From: Iningainema tapete BLCC-T55
Lineage (GTDB): Bacteria > Cyanobacteriota > Cyanobacteriia > Cyanobacteriales > Nostocaceae
Assembly (NCBI RefSeq): GCF_014698965.1
Contig: NZ_JACXAE010000076.1
Span: forward strand, 40,663-104,662
Direction: 5' to 3'
DNA: 64,000 nucleotides
Shown here in pieces: positions 1 through 6,737 of the stretch (the stretch's first letter is position 1; every line of letters begins with the position of its first letter). The notes beneath the pieces are model-generated. The model did no database searches and had not been told where the DNA came from. It was given only the letters and a program-made list of their open reading frames with translations. Made by a program: the position numbers and the translations under genes.

Positions 1-732
1 ATTTGGGGTTTGGATATCAGTTCCTTAGCAATAGTAGCCAGTGTTTTGGGTGTGGCGATTGGATTTGGTTTCCAGGGTATTGCTAAAGAGTTTATTAGTG
101 GCTTAGTTATCACCTTCGAGCGAGCGATTGAAGTCGGGGATTTTATCGAAATTGGCAAGTTTATGGGAACAGTGGAGCGATTAAATGCTCGCAGTACTCA
201 GATCCGTACTTTAGATGATACATCAGTGATTGTGCCAAATTCTCATCTGTTAGAAAATGAAGTGGTGAATTGGAACCATCAGAGCCTCGTTTCTCGGTTA
301 GTACTACCTGTACGTGTAGCTTATGGCTCGACATTAAGTAATGTGCGTTCTGCGCTGCTTGAAGCTGCTAAGGATAATCCTAATGTATTAAAAAAACCAG
401 CGCCTAACGTCTTTTTTAAAGGATTTGGAGAAGATTTTTTGGATTTTCAGTTATTAGTTTGGATTTCTCAACCGCAGAAACAATTTCAAATTAGGAGCGA
501 TTTGTACTTTCGCATTGAGGAAATGATGCGGCTTCATCAGGTTCATATTCCCTTTCCCCAACGCTCTGTGCATGTGCAATCGGGAAATCTACCCCTGCAG
601 CTTTCACCAGAGTTAGAAGAGTCTTTGTCTCACCTTTCTCAAGGGTTGACAGCTTGGTTGAATCAAACACAGAGTGAGAAATTCAATGGTTCAACTAATT
701 CATCCACAAAAAACCAACCTGATGAGCGGTAA
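1..732 (+). CDS. MscS-family mechanosensitive channel, C-terminal part (5' end outside the window)
   Basis: The frame is open from base 1, so the gene begins upstream; a TTG at 10 is not a convincing start. The visible part begins in the pore-lining helix (Gly/Ala-rich 'GVAIGFGFQGIAKEFISG'), continues through the 'GDFIEIG' turn into the MscS beta domain (the stretch 'TQIRTLDDTSVIVPNS' is typical), and ends in the cytoplasmic alpha/beta domain plus a polar tail of about 45 residues. The family forms heptameric inner-membrane channels that open under membrane tension during hypo-osmotic shock. The neighbouring genes say nothing about its regulation. The family call is firm; the length and any N-terminal sensor domain cannot be seen. 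Confidence 0.93.
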   Translation: MWGLDISSLAIVASVLGVAIGFGFQGIAKEFISGLVITFERAIEVGDFIEIGKFMGTVERLNARSTQIRTLDDTSVIVPNSHLLENEVVNWNHQSLVSRLVLPVRVAYGSTLSNVRSALLEAAKDNPNVLKKPAPNVFFKGFGEDFLDFQLLVWISQPQKQFQIRSDLYFRIEEMMRLHQVHIPFPQRSVHVQSGNLPLQLSPELEESLSHLSQGLTAWLNQTQSEKFNGSTNSSTKNQPDER

Positions 733-777
733 TACCATCTGTTTTTACAACCCTCTTAAAAAACAACATCTAATGTT

Positions 778-788
778 GTAGAGACGCG
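778..788. repeat. Partial copy of the GTAGAGACG palindrome family
   Basis: GTAGAGACGCG matches the left arm of the 28-29 bp palindromes seen elsewhere in this window (for example 43226-43253), but the right arm is missing. It lies between mscS and the ArsR operon and is probably a decayed copy. Confidence 0.4.
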
Positions 789-847
789 CTTTTTGAATGC
801 CTTCACGAATGAATTTAATTTTGTCCAACTACTTACAGTAATCGCTC

Positions 848-877
848 TTGACATTTAAGCAAATGCTTATCTATAAT
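848..877 (+). promoter_or_regulatory. Sigma-70-type promoter of the arsR-SRPBCC-clpP-like operon
   Basis: A perfect TTGACA (848-853) and a perfect TATAAT (872-877) are separated by 18 bp, close to the ideal 17. The predicted start would be near 884, about 110 bases before the ArsR-type start codon. This is the clearest promoter in the window. Confidence 0.75.
857..868. promoter_or_regulatory. Operator candidate: dyad AAGCA-AA-TGCTT between -35 and -10
   Basis: A perfect 5+5 bp inverted repeat (7 bp arms if the flanking T/A pair is counted loosely) sits inside the promoter spacer. ArsR/SmtB-type repressors commonly bind dyads overlapping their own promoters, so this may be the autoregulatory site of the gene at 993. 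That link is inference. Confidence 0.4.
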
Positions 878-885
878 CAAAACAG

Positions 886-901
886 TTAAGTATTCACTTA
901 A
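886..901. promoter_or_regulatory. Operator candidate: dyad TTAAGT-ATTC-ACTTAA near the predicted +1
   Basis: A perfect 6+6 bp inverted repeat with a 4 bp spacer lies just downstream of the predicted transcription start. Its position suits a repressor roadblock for the ArsR-type protein. It differs in sequence from the dyad at 857-868, so at most one is likely to be the main site. Confidence 0.4.
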
Positions 902-992
902 ATATTTTGGTCAACCTCATGATAACATTTTTGTTTTGTCAAGCTAAACGATCATCTCGCCCCTAAGAAAGCAATGCACAATCCAATATCTT

Positions 993-1325
993 ATGAGTAG
1001 ACTTGCAGCTAGTGCTGATGTGTTTGCAGCGATCGCCGATCCAACTAGACGAGCGATATTGGATCGGTTGCGTACTGGTGAGCAACCAGTCAAACAGTTA
1101 GCCGAGCCTTTTGCCATGAGCTTGCCAGCGATTTCTCAGCACTTGCAGGTTTTGTGTGAAGCTGGCTTAGTAAAAATACGCAAATCAGGACGACAACGCC
1201 TGTATAGTTTAAATCCAGAACCACTCAAGCTGGTATCTGATTGGATTGGCGATTACGAGCAATTCTGGCAAGAAAAACTGGAAGCCCTGGGCAACTATTT
1301 GGAGGATTCATGCTCGGAAACTTAA
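993..1325 (+). CDS. ArsR/SmtB-family winged-helix repressor
   Basis: A 110-residue protein made almost entirely of one winged-helix domain. 'FAAIADPTRRAILDRL' is the typical first helix of the ArsR group, followed by the recognition helix region 'MSLPAISQHLQVLCEAGLV' and the wing 'IRKSGRQRLYSLNP'. No cysteine-rich metal-binding site is visible, and the C-terminal 'DYEQFWQEKLEALGNYL' is typical of the SdpR/YgaV-like ArsR proteins encoded next to AHSA1/SRPBCC partners, which is the arrangement here. It overlaps the next gene by 16 bases and is presumably autoregulated through the dyads upstream. No strong ribosome-binding site precedes this ATG. The inducer is unknown. Confidence 0.9.
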   Translation: MSRLAASADVFAAIADPTRRAILDRLRTGEQPVKQLAEPFAMSLPAISQHLQVLCEAGLVKIRKSGRQRLYSLNPEPLKLVSDWIGDYEQFWQEKLEALGNYLEDSCSET

Positions 1326-1858
1326 AGATAGAAACTTTTTACCCTCATCCACCCCAAAGAATTTGGCAAGTATTGACAAATAGCCGCACTCTTGCTGCAT
1401 GGCTGATGGAAAATGACTTTGAGCCGCGTCTGGGACATAAATTTCAATTTCAACATACAACACTACCAGGATTGGATGTTCGTATTGATTGCGAAGTAAT
1501 TGAAATAGATGCGCCAAAACGGCTTTCTTATACTTGGCAAGACAAATTTATGTGCCAGCCTTCTATTGTTACTTGGACGCTAGAAGCTGTTGATAATGGT
1601 ACTAAACTACAGTTATTGCATCAGGCTGTAAAGACGTTACATGTAACGTCTCTACATAAATCAATGCGCTATGCTCAACCGTGGCAAAATCAATTCGTCC
1701 AAACACCAACAGCAGTAACTCAAACGCCTCTTTTACAATCAATGCCTGTTGGGAGGTATGAGGCTTTGGATAGTGTAATTCTCAACTCTTTTCTCAATGG
1801 TGGTTGGGATTACAAGTTGAATGAAAGAATGCCACAAATTTTGATACTAATACAATGA
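1310..1858 (+). CDS. SRPBCC/AHSA1-family ligand-binding protein with an internal repeat-derived insert
   Basis: I start at ATG 1310 because GGAGG lies at 1301-1305; the frame is open further upstream but runs inside the arsR gene. The protein is 182 residues. Its START/Bet v1-like fold is recognisable from 'FYPHPPQRIWQVLTNSRTLAAWLM' near the N-terminus, 'RLSYTWQD' in the middle and 'FLNGGWDYKLNERMPQIL' at the C-terminus. Family members are usually about 140-155 residues. The excess is a stretch of about 35-40 residues just before the last helix that lacks family features and contains a 28 bp palindromic repeat (1628-1655) read in frame. The protein may bind a hydrophobic ligand and act with the adjacent repressor; whether the insert is tolerated is unknown. 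Its stop overlaps the next start as ATGA. Confidence 0.85.
   Translation: MLGNLKIETFYPHPPQRIWQVLTNSRTLAAWLMENDFEPRLGHKFQFQHTTLPGLDVRIDCEVIEIDAPKRLSYTWQDKFMCQPSIVTWTLEAVDNGTKLQLLHQAVKTLHVTSLHKSMRYAQPWQNQFVQTPTAVTQTPLLQSMPVGRYEALDSVILNSFLNGGWDYKLNERMPQILILIQ
1628..1655. repeat. GTAGAGACG-family palindrome inside the SRPBCC coding sequence
   Basis: A 28 bp near-perfect palindrome with arms GTAAAGACGTTACA and TGTAACGTCTCTAC. It is the same family as the intergenic copies at 38113, 43226, 53182 and 63757. It is read through in frame as 'VKTLHVTSL' within the unusual insert of the protein. Confidence 0.85.
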
Positions 1859-2463
1859 ACTTACAACATCAAAGCAACTTACCGTTTGTGATTCAAGCAT
1901 CAGATAAAGGAGAACGCACATTTGATATATATTCGCGCTTACTTGTAGAGCGAATTATATTTTTGAGAGGTGAACTGACAGATGAAACAGCTAACTTAAT
2001 TGTTGCACAAATGCTGTATCTTGATGCTGAAGCTCCAGAAAAAGATATCACTTTGTACATTAACTGTTCTGGAGGAGAAGTAATGGCAGCTATGGCTATA
2101 TACGATGCCATAAATCAAATTCGTTCAGAAGTATGTACAGTCTGTATTGGTAATGCAGTTGCAATCGGCGCATTATTGCTTTCTTCAGGTACTAGGGGTA
2201 AAAGATACGCTTTGCCCAATGCTCGAATTACCATCCGTCAACCTTCAGGAGGCACTCAAGGAAAAGCTAGTGATATAGAGGTAGCAGCTAGAGAGATTCT
2301 GTATCTTAGAGAATCAATAAACAGAATACTCGCTATCAACACTGGTCAATCAAAAGAGCGAATTGAACGTGACTCAGAACGAGACTTTTTTATGAGTGCC
2401 GAAGAAGCTCAAGCCTACGGCTTAATTGACAGTATCATCAAAAGAACACCTACACCTATTTAA
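1855..2463 (+). CDS. ClpP-like protease subunit lacking catalytic Ser and His (ClpR-type pseudoenzyme)
   Basis: A 202-residue protein that aligns along its whole length with ClpP, the barrel-forming peptidase of Clp proteases. Aligned by eye with E. coli ClpP, the nucleophile motif GQAASMGA reads 'GNAVAIGA', so Ser is Ala, and MIHQP reads 'TIRQP', so His is Arg. The Asp in 'SERDFF' is kept. The handle region and the C-terminal 'SAEEAQAYGLIDSI' are intact, so it should still fold and oligomerise. Cyanobacteria have a known inactive paralogue, ClpR, that assembles with ClpP3, but that gene normally sits beside clpP3, not in an ArsR operon. The start overlaps the preceding stop (ATGA), implying translational coupling. 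It may be a regulatory or structural ring subunit; the inactivity is inferred from residues. Confidence 0.88.
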   Translation: MNLQHQSNLPFVIQASDKGERTFDIYSRLLVERIIFLRGELTDETANLIVAQMLYLDAEAPEKDITLYINCSGGEVMAAMAIYDAINQIRSEVCTVCIGNAVAIGALLLSSGTRGKRYALPNARITIRQPSGGTQGKASDIEVAAREILYLRESINRILAINTGQSKERIERDSERDFFMSAEEAQAYGLIDSIIKRTPTPI

Positions 2464-2492
2464 TCCTCAACCAGCCGCTCCCCAAGATCCCC

Positions 2493-2529
2493 AAGATCCC
2501 CGACAAATAAATGCGTTGTCAGGGATCTT
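2493..2529 (+). terminator. Hairpin after the clpP-like gene
   Basis: Arms AAGATCCCCGACAA (2493-2506) and TTGTCAGGGATCTT (2516-2529) pair at 13 of 14 positions around a 9-base loop, 29 bases after the stop. There is no following T-run, so it may be an RNA-stabilising or weak terminator hairpin. Confidence 0.5.
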
Positions 2530-2705
2530 ACTGTCATATAATCACAAAGTTTACTAAATTTTTAATTTTACTCTAATTTTTTTTAAGTATTGTTACTGAA
2601 GTTATTTGTCATTAAAAATACGAAAATAGCAGTGGTTTTATACCATATTGTTTGGTACATGCCAAGTTATTTCATACCGTTACGTAATTATAACTTTAGT
2701 AAAAA

Positions 2706-2924
2706 ATGAATAATTGTCCAACTTGTGATACCGTGCTTCTACGACATGTACGTGAGACAGGAGTCTACTGGTTCTGCCGCTCCTGTTGGCAAGAAATGCC
2801 TGTACTAAGTTGTAAAAAAAGCAATTTCTTACCAGAGGATCTCACAGGGGAATTACCTAAAGGACTTTCTCGGCAACACAAAACTCATCTCACTGTTTCT
2901 TTGAGTAGAGCGAAAAGTAGCTAG
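2706..2924 (+). CDS. Small zinc-ribbon-like cyanobacterial protein
   Basis: A 72-residue protein with two cysteine pairs, 'CPTC' at residues 4-7 and 'FCRSC' near residue 23-27, set around 'LLRHVRETGVYW'. Together they look like a four-Cys zinc ribbon. 'YWFCRSCWQEMP' is a pattern I recognise from short conserved cyanobacterial proteins of unknown function. The rest is a polar tail with no visible domain. It stands alone, about 240 bases after the clp-like operon. No ribosome-binding site stands out before the ATG. A nucleic-acid or protein-binding role would be a guess. Confidence 0.7.
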   Translation: MNNCPTCDTVLLRHVRETGVYWFCRSCWQEMPVLSCKKSNFLPEDLTGELPKGLSRQHKTHLTVSLSRAKSS

Positions 2925-3098
2925 GCAGTAATATTCTTCACGTATATTTAAGTGAACTTTATAAACATCAGAAGCCTACTTTCTCCGCAACAAAATTGCT
3001 AGAGCTTGTGGTGTAAAAAATGCGCTGGGAATTCCGATGATGGATAGAGGTGAAGTTTGGGCGGTTCTTACCTTTTTTAAAACTGTTTAAAAAAACTT

Positions 3099-4754
3099 TC
3101 ACTGTGAACTTTTATTCACAAACTGCTTCACCACTGTCATCGCATCCTGGGGAATTTCTCTGACTAAATGAATGGGAAAAGCCTGAGTTGAAGCAGATTG
3201 AGCATACTCAGGCGTGAGAAAAATTGCATATTTATCTGCCTCAGTTGTCATTTGCGCAGCAAAAGCCAAAGTGATAGCTTTGATGTATTTGCGAATATCA
3301 ACAGCTTGTTCGCCAAACACTTCATCCCCAGCAAAGGCTGTACTTGGTTTTGTCGCCTCATCTTGAGTGGTGCTAGGGTCTTTTACACTAGCATGAGTTG
3401 CCCCAACTATACCAACCAGCCATTTGTCCCTGGGAATTTTGTTAAAACCAATAATTTGTTCTGTCAAAGCTGGAGTAGATTTGTCGGCGGATGATGCTAG
3501 CATCAGCAGCGGAACTTGTACTTTCTCTAAACCAGTCTCGCCAAACATCAGGGAACTGACGGGGTTAAGAGCGATCGCTCGTTTTACTCTTGTATCTCGT
3601 AGTTGATAACTATTTTTTGGCAACGCTTGCGCAGCACATTGTAAACCTTCAGCATAGTTAACACTTGCTAAGTTTTTCTGACAGCGTTTTTTCAAGTAAT
3701 CTATTTGTAATTCAGCCCCAGCAATGGATAGTGTTGTTCCACCCCCAAGGGAATGACCTACTAGAATAGTTTGATCAACTTTTAGTTTACCACTCAACGG
3801 ATTATTTGCTGTTTTATTTAGCTTTTCTAGTTGATCCAAAACAAAACTAATATCTCTAGGACGTTCTAAAAACTCCTGTGGTTTGATAATTCTTACCTTG
3901 CCCTGAGTTGCCAAGTTATCATAAGCTTTGTTACTACCAGGATGTTCTAAAGCTGCTACTACATAACCATGAGACGCTAAATGCTCGGCAAGGTAGCGCA
4001 TATCTGTACGTAGAGAAGAAAACCCGTGACTAAAAACAATGAGAGGTTTAGTATTATTTGCATCTTTTGACCAGTATATATCAACGGGAATTTGGCGTTG
4101 GCGTTTTGTATCTTTCCAGTTAAAGTTAAGAACTTGTACTTGGGCGCTTCCTGTTTGGCTAGGATCAAATGGTGGATTTATTTGAGTTAGTTTTCGCTCA
4201 AGCTGAGGAGCAATAGCTGTGATAAACTGCTGAGTTTGCTTAAATGAGGTGTTGAGATTACCAGCTACTTTGAATGCTTGCTCAACATCTATAATGATCC
4301 GCTCGCTTGGATAAGCTTTGATAAAGCTGGCGATCGACAAGCCACCAGGTGCAGTAGAACCTCTGATGATTCCACTTCTGAGCGCCTGCATTCCGGCATT
4401 ATCTTCTCGCGCTATCACTGTAGATAGATCCTGAAGTATCGTGCTTCCAACTTTGGAGTTAAGTAATTTATCAATATATAAAAGATTGACTGGAAATTTT
4501 GTCCGTAGTGCTGTTAATACTTGGCTACGTTGTGCATGCGACAATCGTTTAGAGTAAGATTCGTAACCTTCAGGAGCTTTTCCAGTTTCTGCGATTTTTT
4601 CTAATTCAGTTACTGTGATAGACTCTTCTAATGGACCAATACGTAACACAGCGGTTTCTGCTGCTTGTGCGGAATTATTTGTGTTGCTTTGTGTAATAGC
4701 AAGTGCGCAAAGTAAACCCACACCCATTTTGATACTGTTAGAAATTTTGCTCAC
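3099..4754 (-). CDS. Exported alpha/beta hydrolase with N-terminal DUF1400-like domain
   Basis: A 551-residue protein. A Sec-type signal peptide ('MGVGLLCALAITQS') ends near 'AQAAETA'. Residues about 35-150 form the helical N-terminal domain seen on cyanobacterial hydrolases ('LEKIAETGKAPEGY', 'SIASFIKAYPS'). The hydrolase core follows: oxyanion region 'VFSHGFSS', nucleophile elbow 'VGHSLGG' (Ser), a later acidic region 'ASSADKST', and a catalytic His in 'VGATHASV'. The core resembles platelet-activating-factor acetylhydrolase-like esterases. It probably acts in the periplasm on an ester or lipid substrate that cannot be named. It is monocistronic or last in a minus-strand series, 148 bases after the glycosyltransferase. 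Confidence 0.88.
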   Translation of the reverse strand: MSKISNSIKMGVGLLCALAITQSNTNNSAQAAETAVLRIGPLEESITVTELEKIAETGKAPEGYESYSKRLSHAQRSQVLTALRTKFPVNLLYIDKLLNSKVGSTILQDLSTVIAREDNAGMQALRSGIIRGSTAPGGLSIASFIKAYPSERIIIDVEQAFKVAGNLNTSFKQTQQFITAIAPQLERKLTQINPPFDPSQTGSAQVQVLNFNWKDTKRQRQIPVDIYWSKDANNTKPLIVFSHGFSSLRTDMRYLAEHLASHGYVVAALEHPGSNKAYDNLATQGKVRIIKPQEFLERPRDISFVLDQLEKLNKTANNPLSGKLKVDQTILVGHSLGGGTTLSIAGAELQIDYLKKRCQKNLASVNYAEGLQCAAQALPKNSYQLRDTRVKRAIALNPVSSLMFGETGLEKVQVPLLMLASSADKSTPALTEQIIGFNKIPRDKWLVGIVGATHASVKDPSTTQDEATKPSTAFAGDEVFGEQAVDIRKYIKAITLAFAAQMTTEADKYAIFLTPEYAQSASTQAFPIHLVREIPQDAMTVVKQFVNKSSQ

Positions 4755-4902
4755 GCTCGCACCCTGTTTGAATGACTTCTTGATGATATAGTGGATTGTG
4801 AGGATGACTTATGCACTTTAAGGCAGAAGTCAGGAGGAGCCAGTGCTGCTCTCTACCCCACAAGAATTATCCCCTAATTCAGCAATGCCGACAGGTTGCA
4901 AT

Positions 4903-6156
4903 TTAAGTGTGTGATAACTTCTCTTCAATGATATCAACAGCCAGTTTGACTCCATTAGCTTTGCTGATTGTTGCTTGTAGGCGACGGGCGTTTTGACGAT
5001 AGGAGTCGTTGGTTAACACTTGATGTACGAGAGTTTTTAAGCGATCGCGATTAAAGTTTTTTACGGTAATATACTCACCAGCGCCCACCCAAGCTAATCG
5101 TGCAGAAATACCTGGTTGATCGTCACCTGGTGGAATTGCTACCATTGGTACTCCGGCACTAAGTGATTCTAGCACTGAATTTAAACCTGCATGGGTGATA
5201 CAAAGGCTGGCGCGTTTGAGGAGTTCTAGTTGTGGGGCGTAGTTGACGACTATTGGTGAACCTGGTAATTCTCCCAACGCTTCAGCAATTGAAGCACCAC
5301 CTAAAGATATCAGGAGTTGTACATCTTCGCGATCGCAAGCGGCGGCTATCCCTTGAAAGACTTCGACAAAACGATTTTTTAGCGTTCCTAATGAAGCATA
5401 AATTAGGGGTTTTTCGCTCAATTGTTCATAGGGAAAATCTACCTGCTTACGTGCTGTTGGGTTAACAAATGGTCCTGTATAATAAAAGTGTTCTGGTACG
5501 ATGCGCGGAAAGTCAAATTCAGTCGGTAGTTGGCTAATTTGTGCTATTGTTGACCAAACATCTGTCAGCTGAGAATACAGAGGTAAATTCCACTGTTTGC
5601 GGTAAGTTTGAACGATTTTGAAACCTGGTAAAAATAATAGGTTGATCAGCGAGTATGTAATTTGATTACGCCACTTCGCCCACCACACAGGTTGATAGCT
5701 CCAGGTTGTGAAAAAAGGTGGTATATTTGGTTCGGGATTCATCGGTAGGGCAATACAGATGGTGATGAAAGGAATGCCCAGATAATCGGCGATCGTACCT
5801 CCTTCTGGAGAAACTTGATCCACTAGTAATGCTTCAATGCCTGCATCTCTGATTACATCAGGAGCATTTTGTAACCTAATTTTTGCTAAATCTGTAAAGT
5901 AATTTATAGTGAATTTGAGCGCAGCAAAACCACTTAACTCACCATCAATTTTCTGTAGTTCTCGTGTTTTTCCTAAAGGAAATTCTTCCGGCGCTATGAC
6001 TCGGAATTCTACTCCAGCAGCTTGTGCAGAAGCTTCAGCATCAAGAAAATTAATCAGTGTTACTCGATGTCCGCGCTCTTGAAGTTCCCTTGCCAAAGCA
6101 ATCATCGGATTGAGATGACCAGAAACTCCTGGACAAATTATACCAAAGTGGGTCAT
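4903..6156 (-). CDS. Family-1 (UGT-like) glycosyltransferase, possibly a carotenoid or terpenoid glucosyltransferase
   Basis: I start at ATG 6156 because GGAG lies at 6163-6166; an in-frame TTG at 6168 would place that ribosome-binding site inside the gene. The protein has 417 residues. The N-terminal GT-B domain begins 'HFGIICPGVSGHLNPMIALA' and carries 'ERGHRVTLI'. The C-terminal nucleotide-sugar domain has 'YASLGTLKN', 'VVNYAPQLELLKRASLCITH' and 'AGLNSVLESLSAGVPMVAIP', which is the UGT signature with its conserved His and Gly residues. The closest pattern I recognise is the CrtX/MGT group that glycosylates hydroxylated carotenoids or other lipophilic acceptors. No carotenoid gene is adjacent, so the acceptor is unproven. 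Confidence 0.85.
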   Translation of the reverse strand: MTHFGIICPGVSGHLNPMIALARELQERGHRVTLINFLDAEASAQAAGVEFRVIAPEEFPLGKTRELQKIDGELSGFAALKFTINYFTDLAKIRLQNAPDVIRDAGIEALLVDQVSPEGGTIADYLGIPFITICIALPMNPEPNIPPFFTTWSYQPVWWAKWRNQITYSLINLLFLPGFKIVQTYRKQWNLPLYSQLTDVWSTIAQISQLPTEFDFPRIVPEHFYYTGPFVNPTARKQVDFPYEQLSEKPLIYASLGTLKNRFVEVFQGIAAACDREDVQLLISLGGASIAEALGELPGSPIVVNYAPQLELLKRASLCITHAGLNSVLESLSAGVPMVAIPPGDDQPGISARLAWVGAGEYITVKNFNRDRLKTLVHQVLTNDSYRQNARRLQATISKANGVKLAVDIIEEKLSHT

Positions 6157-6236
6157 CTGACGCTCCAATTAATAATGATTATCCCATCACTTCTTTATTA
6201 ATTCATAACTTTAAATTTGTAAATTAAACTTAAGAA

Positions 6237-6728
6237 TTACGAATTTGTAATCTGAATTAAGGTATCAAAGTTATTAGGATCTACTTCATAAGCAGCACCA
6301 AAACCGATCACAAAGCGACCATTGTTTGGCGTAAGTTTAAAAATGCGAAAATCTGGTAAACTACGAAACATTTGAATCAGCTCGCCAAATCGTGCTTCAA
6401 AATTATCAACTATTTGGTTCCATAATTCCGTATCACGTTCAACCAAACTTGCTGAACAATCAAATGTCAGGCGACGACGAGCAAAGATTTGCTTAGTTTG
6501 AGATTCATCGTCAATAAACAGTACACTTACTCTCGGAACTGCATAGAGATTTTGAGTGTGGGGAGAAAGACCACTAACATATATATAGATATTTTTGCTC
6601 TCATCAATGACGAAAGGAGCATAACTAGCATTGGGAAGGCCATCTGCACTTACCGTGCTGAGCATAACACTTTGGAACTGGTCGGTAAAGCCTTGATAGG
6701 CGGCAAGGGCGTTTTCAAATTGTGACAT
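6237..6728 (-). CDS. HugZ-like heme-utilisation / pyridoxamine-phosphate-oxidase-fold protein
   Basis: A 163-residue split-barrel flavin/heme-fold protein. 'VMLSTVSADGLPNASYAPFV' is the typical opening of the PNPOx-like fold. 'YIYVSGLSPHTQNLY' and 'RVSVLFIDDES' are typical of the HugZ subgroup, as are 'ARRRLTF' and the C-terminal 'GRFVIGFGAAYEV'. Studied HugZ proteins degrade heme to release iron; many relatives have no tested activity. It starts 9 bases after the stop of the AAA+ gene on the same strand, so it could be the last gene of that transcription unit, but nothing in its family ties it to the neighbouring GTPase locus. Confidence 0.82.
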   Translation of the reverse strand: MSQFENALAAYQGFTDQFQSVMLSTVSADGLPNASYAPFVIDESKNIYIYVSGLSPHTQNLYAVPRVSVLFIDDESQTKQIFARRRLTFDCSASLVERDTELWNQIVDNFEARFGELIQMFRSLPDFRIFKLTPNNGRFVIGFGAAYEVDPNNFDTLIQITNS

Positions 6729-6737
6729 GAGTCTATA

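Noticed and set aside
2970..3098. Minus-strand open stretch ending 'ALAILLRRK' just after the alpha/beta hydrolase gene
   Set aside because: It has a short hydrophobic-then-basic end like a PEP-CTERM tail but is only about 33 codons without a start or PEP motif. A gene remnant is possible, but the evidence is too weak.
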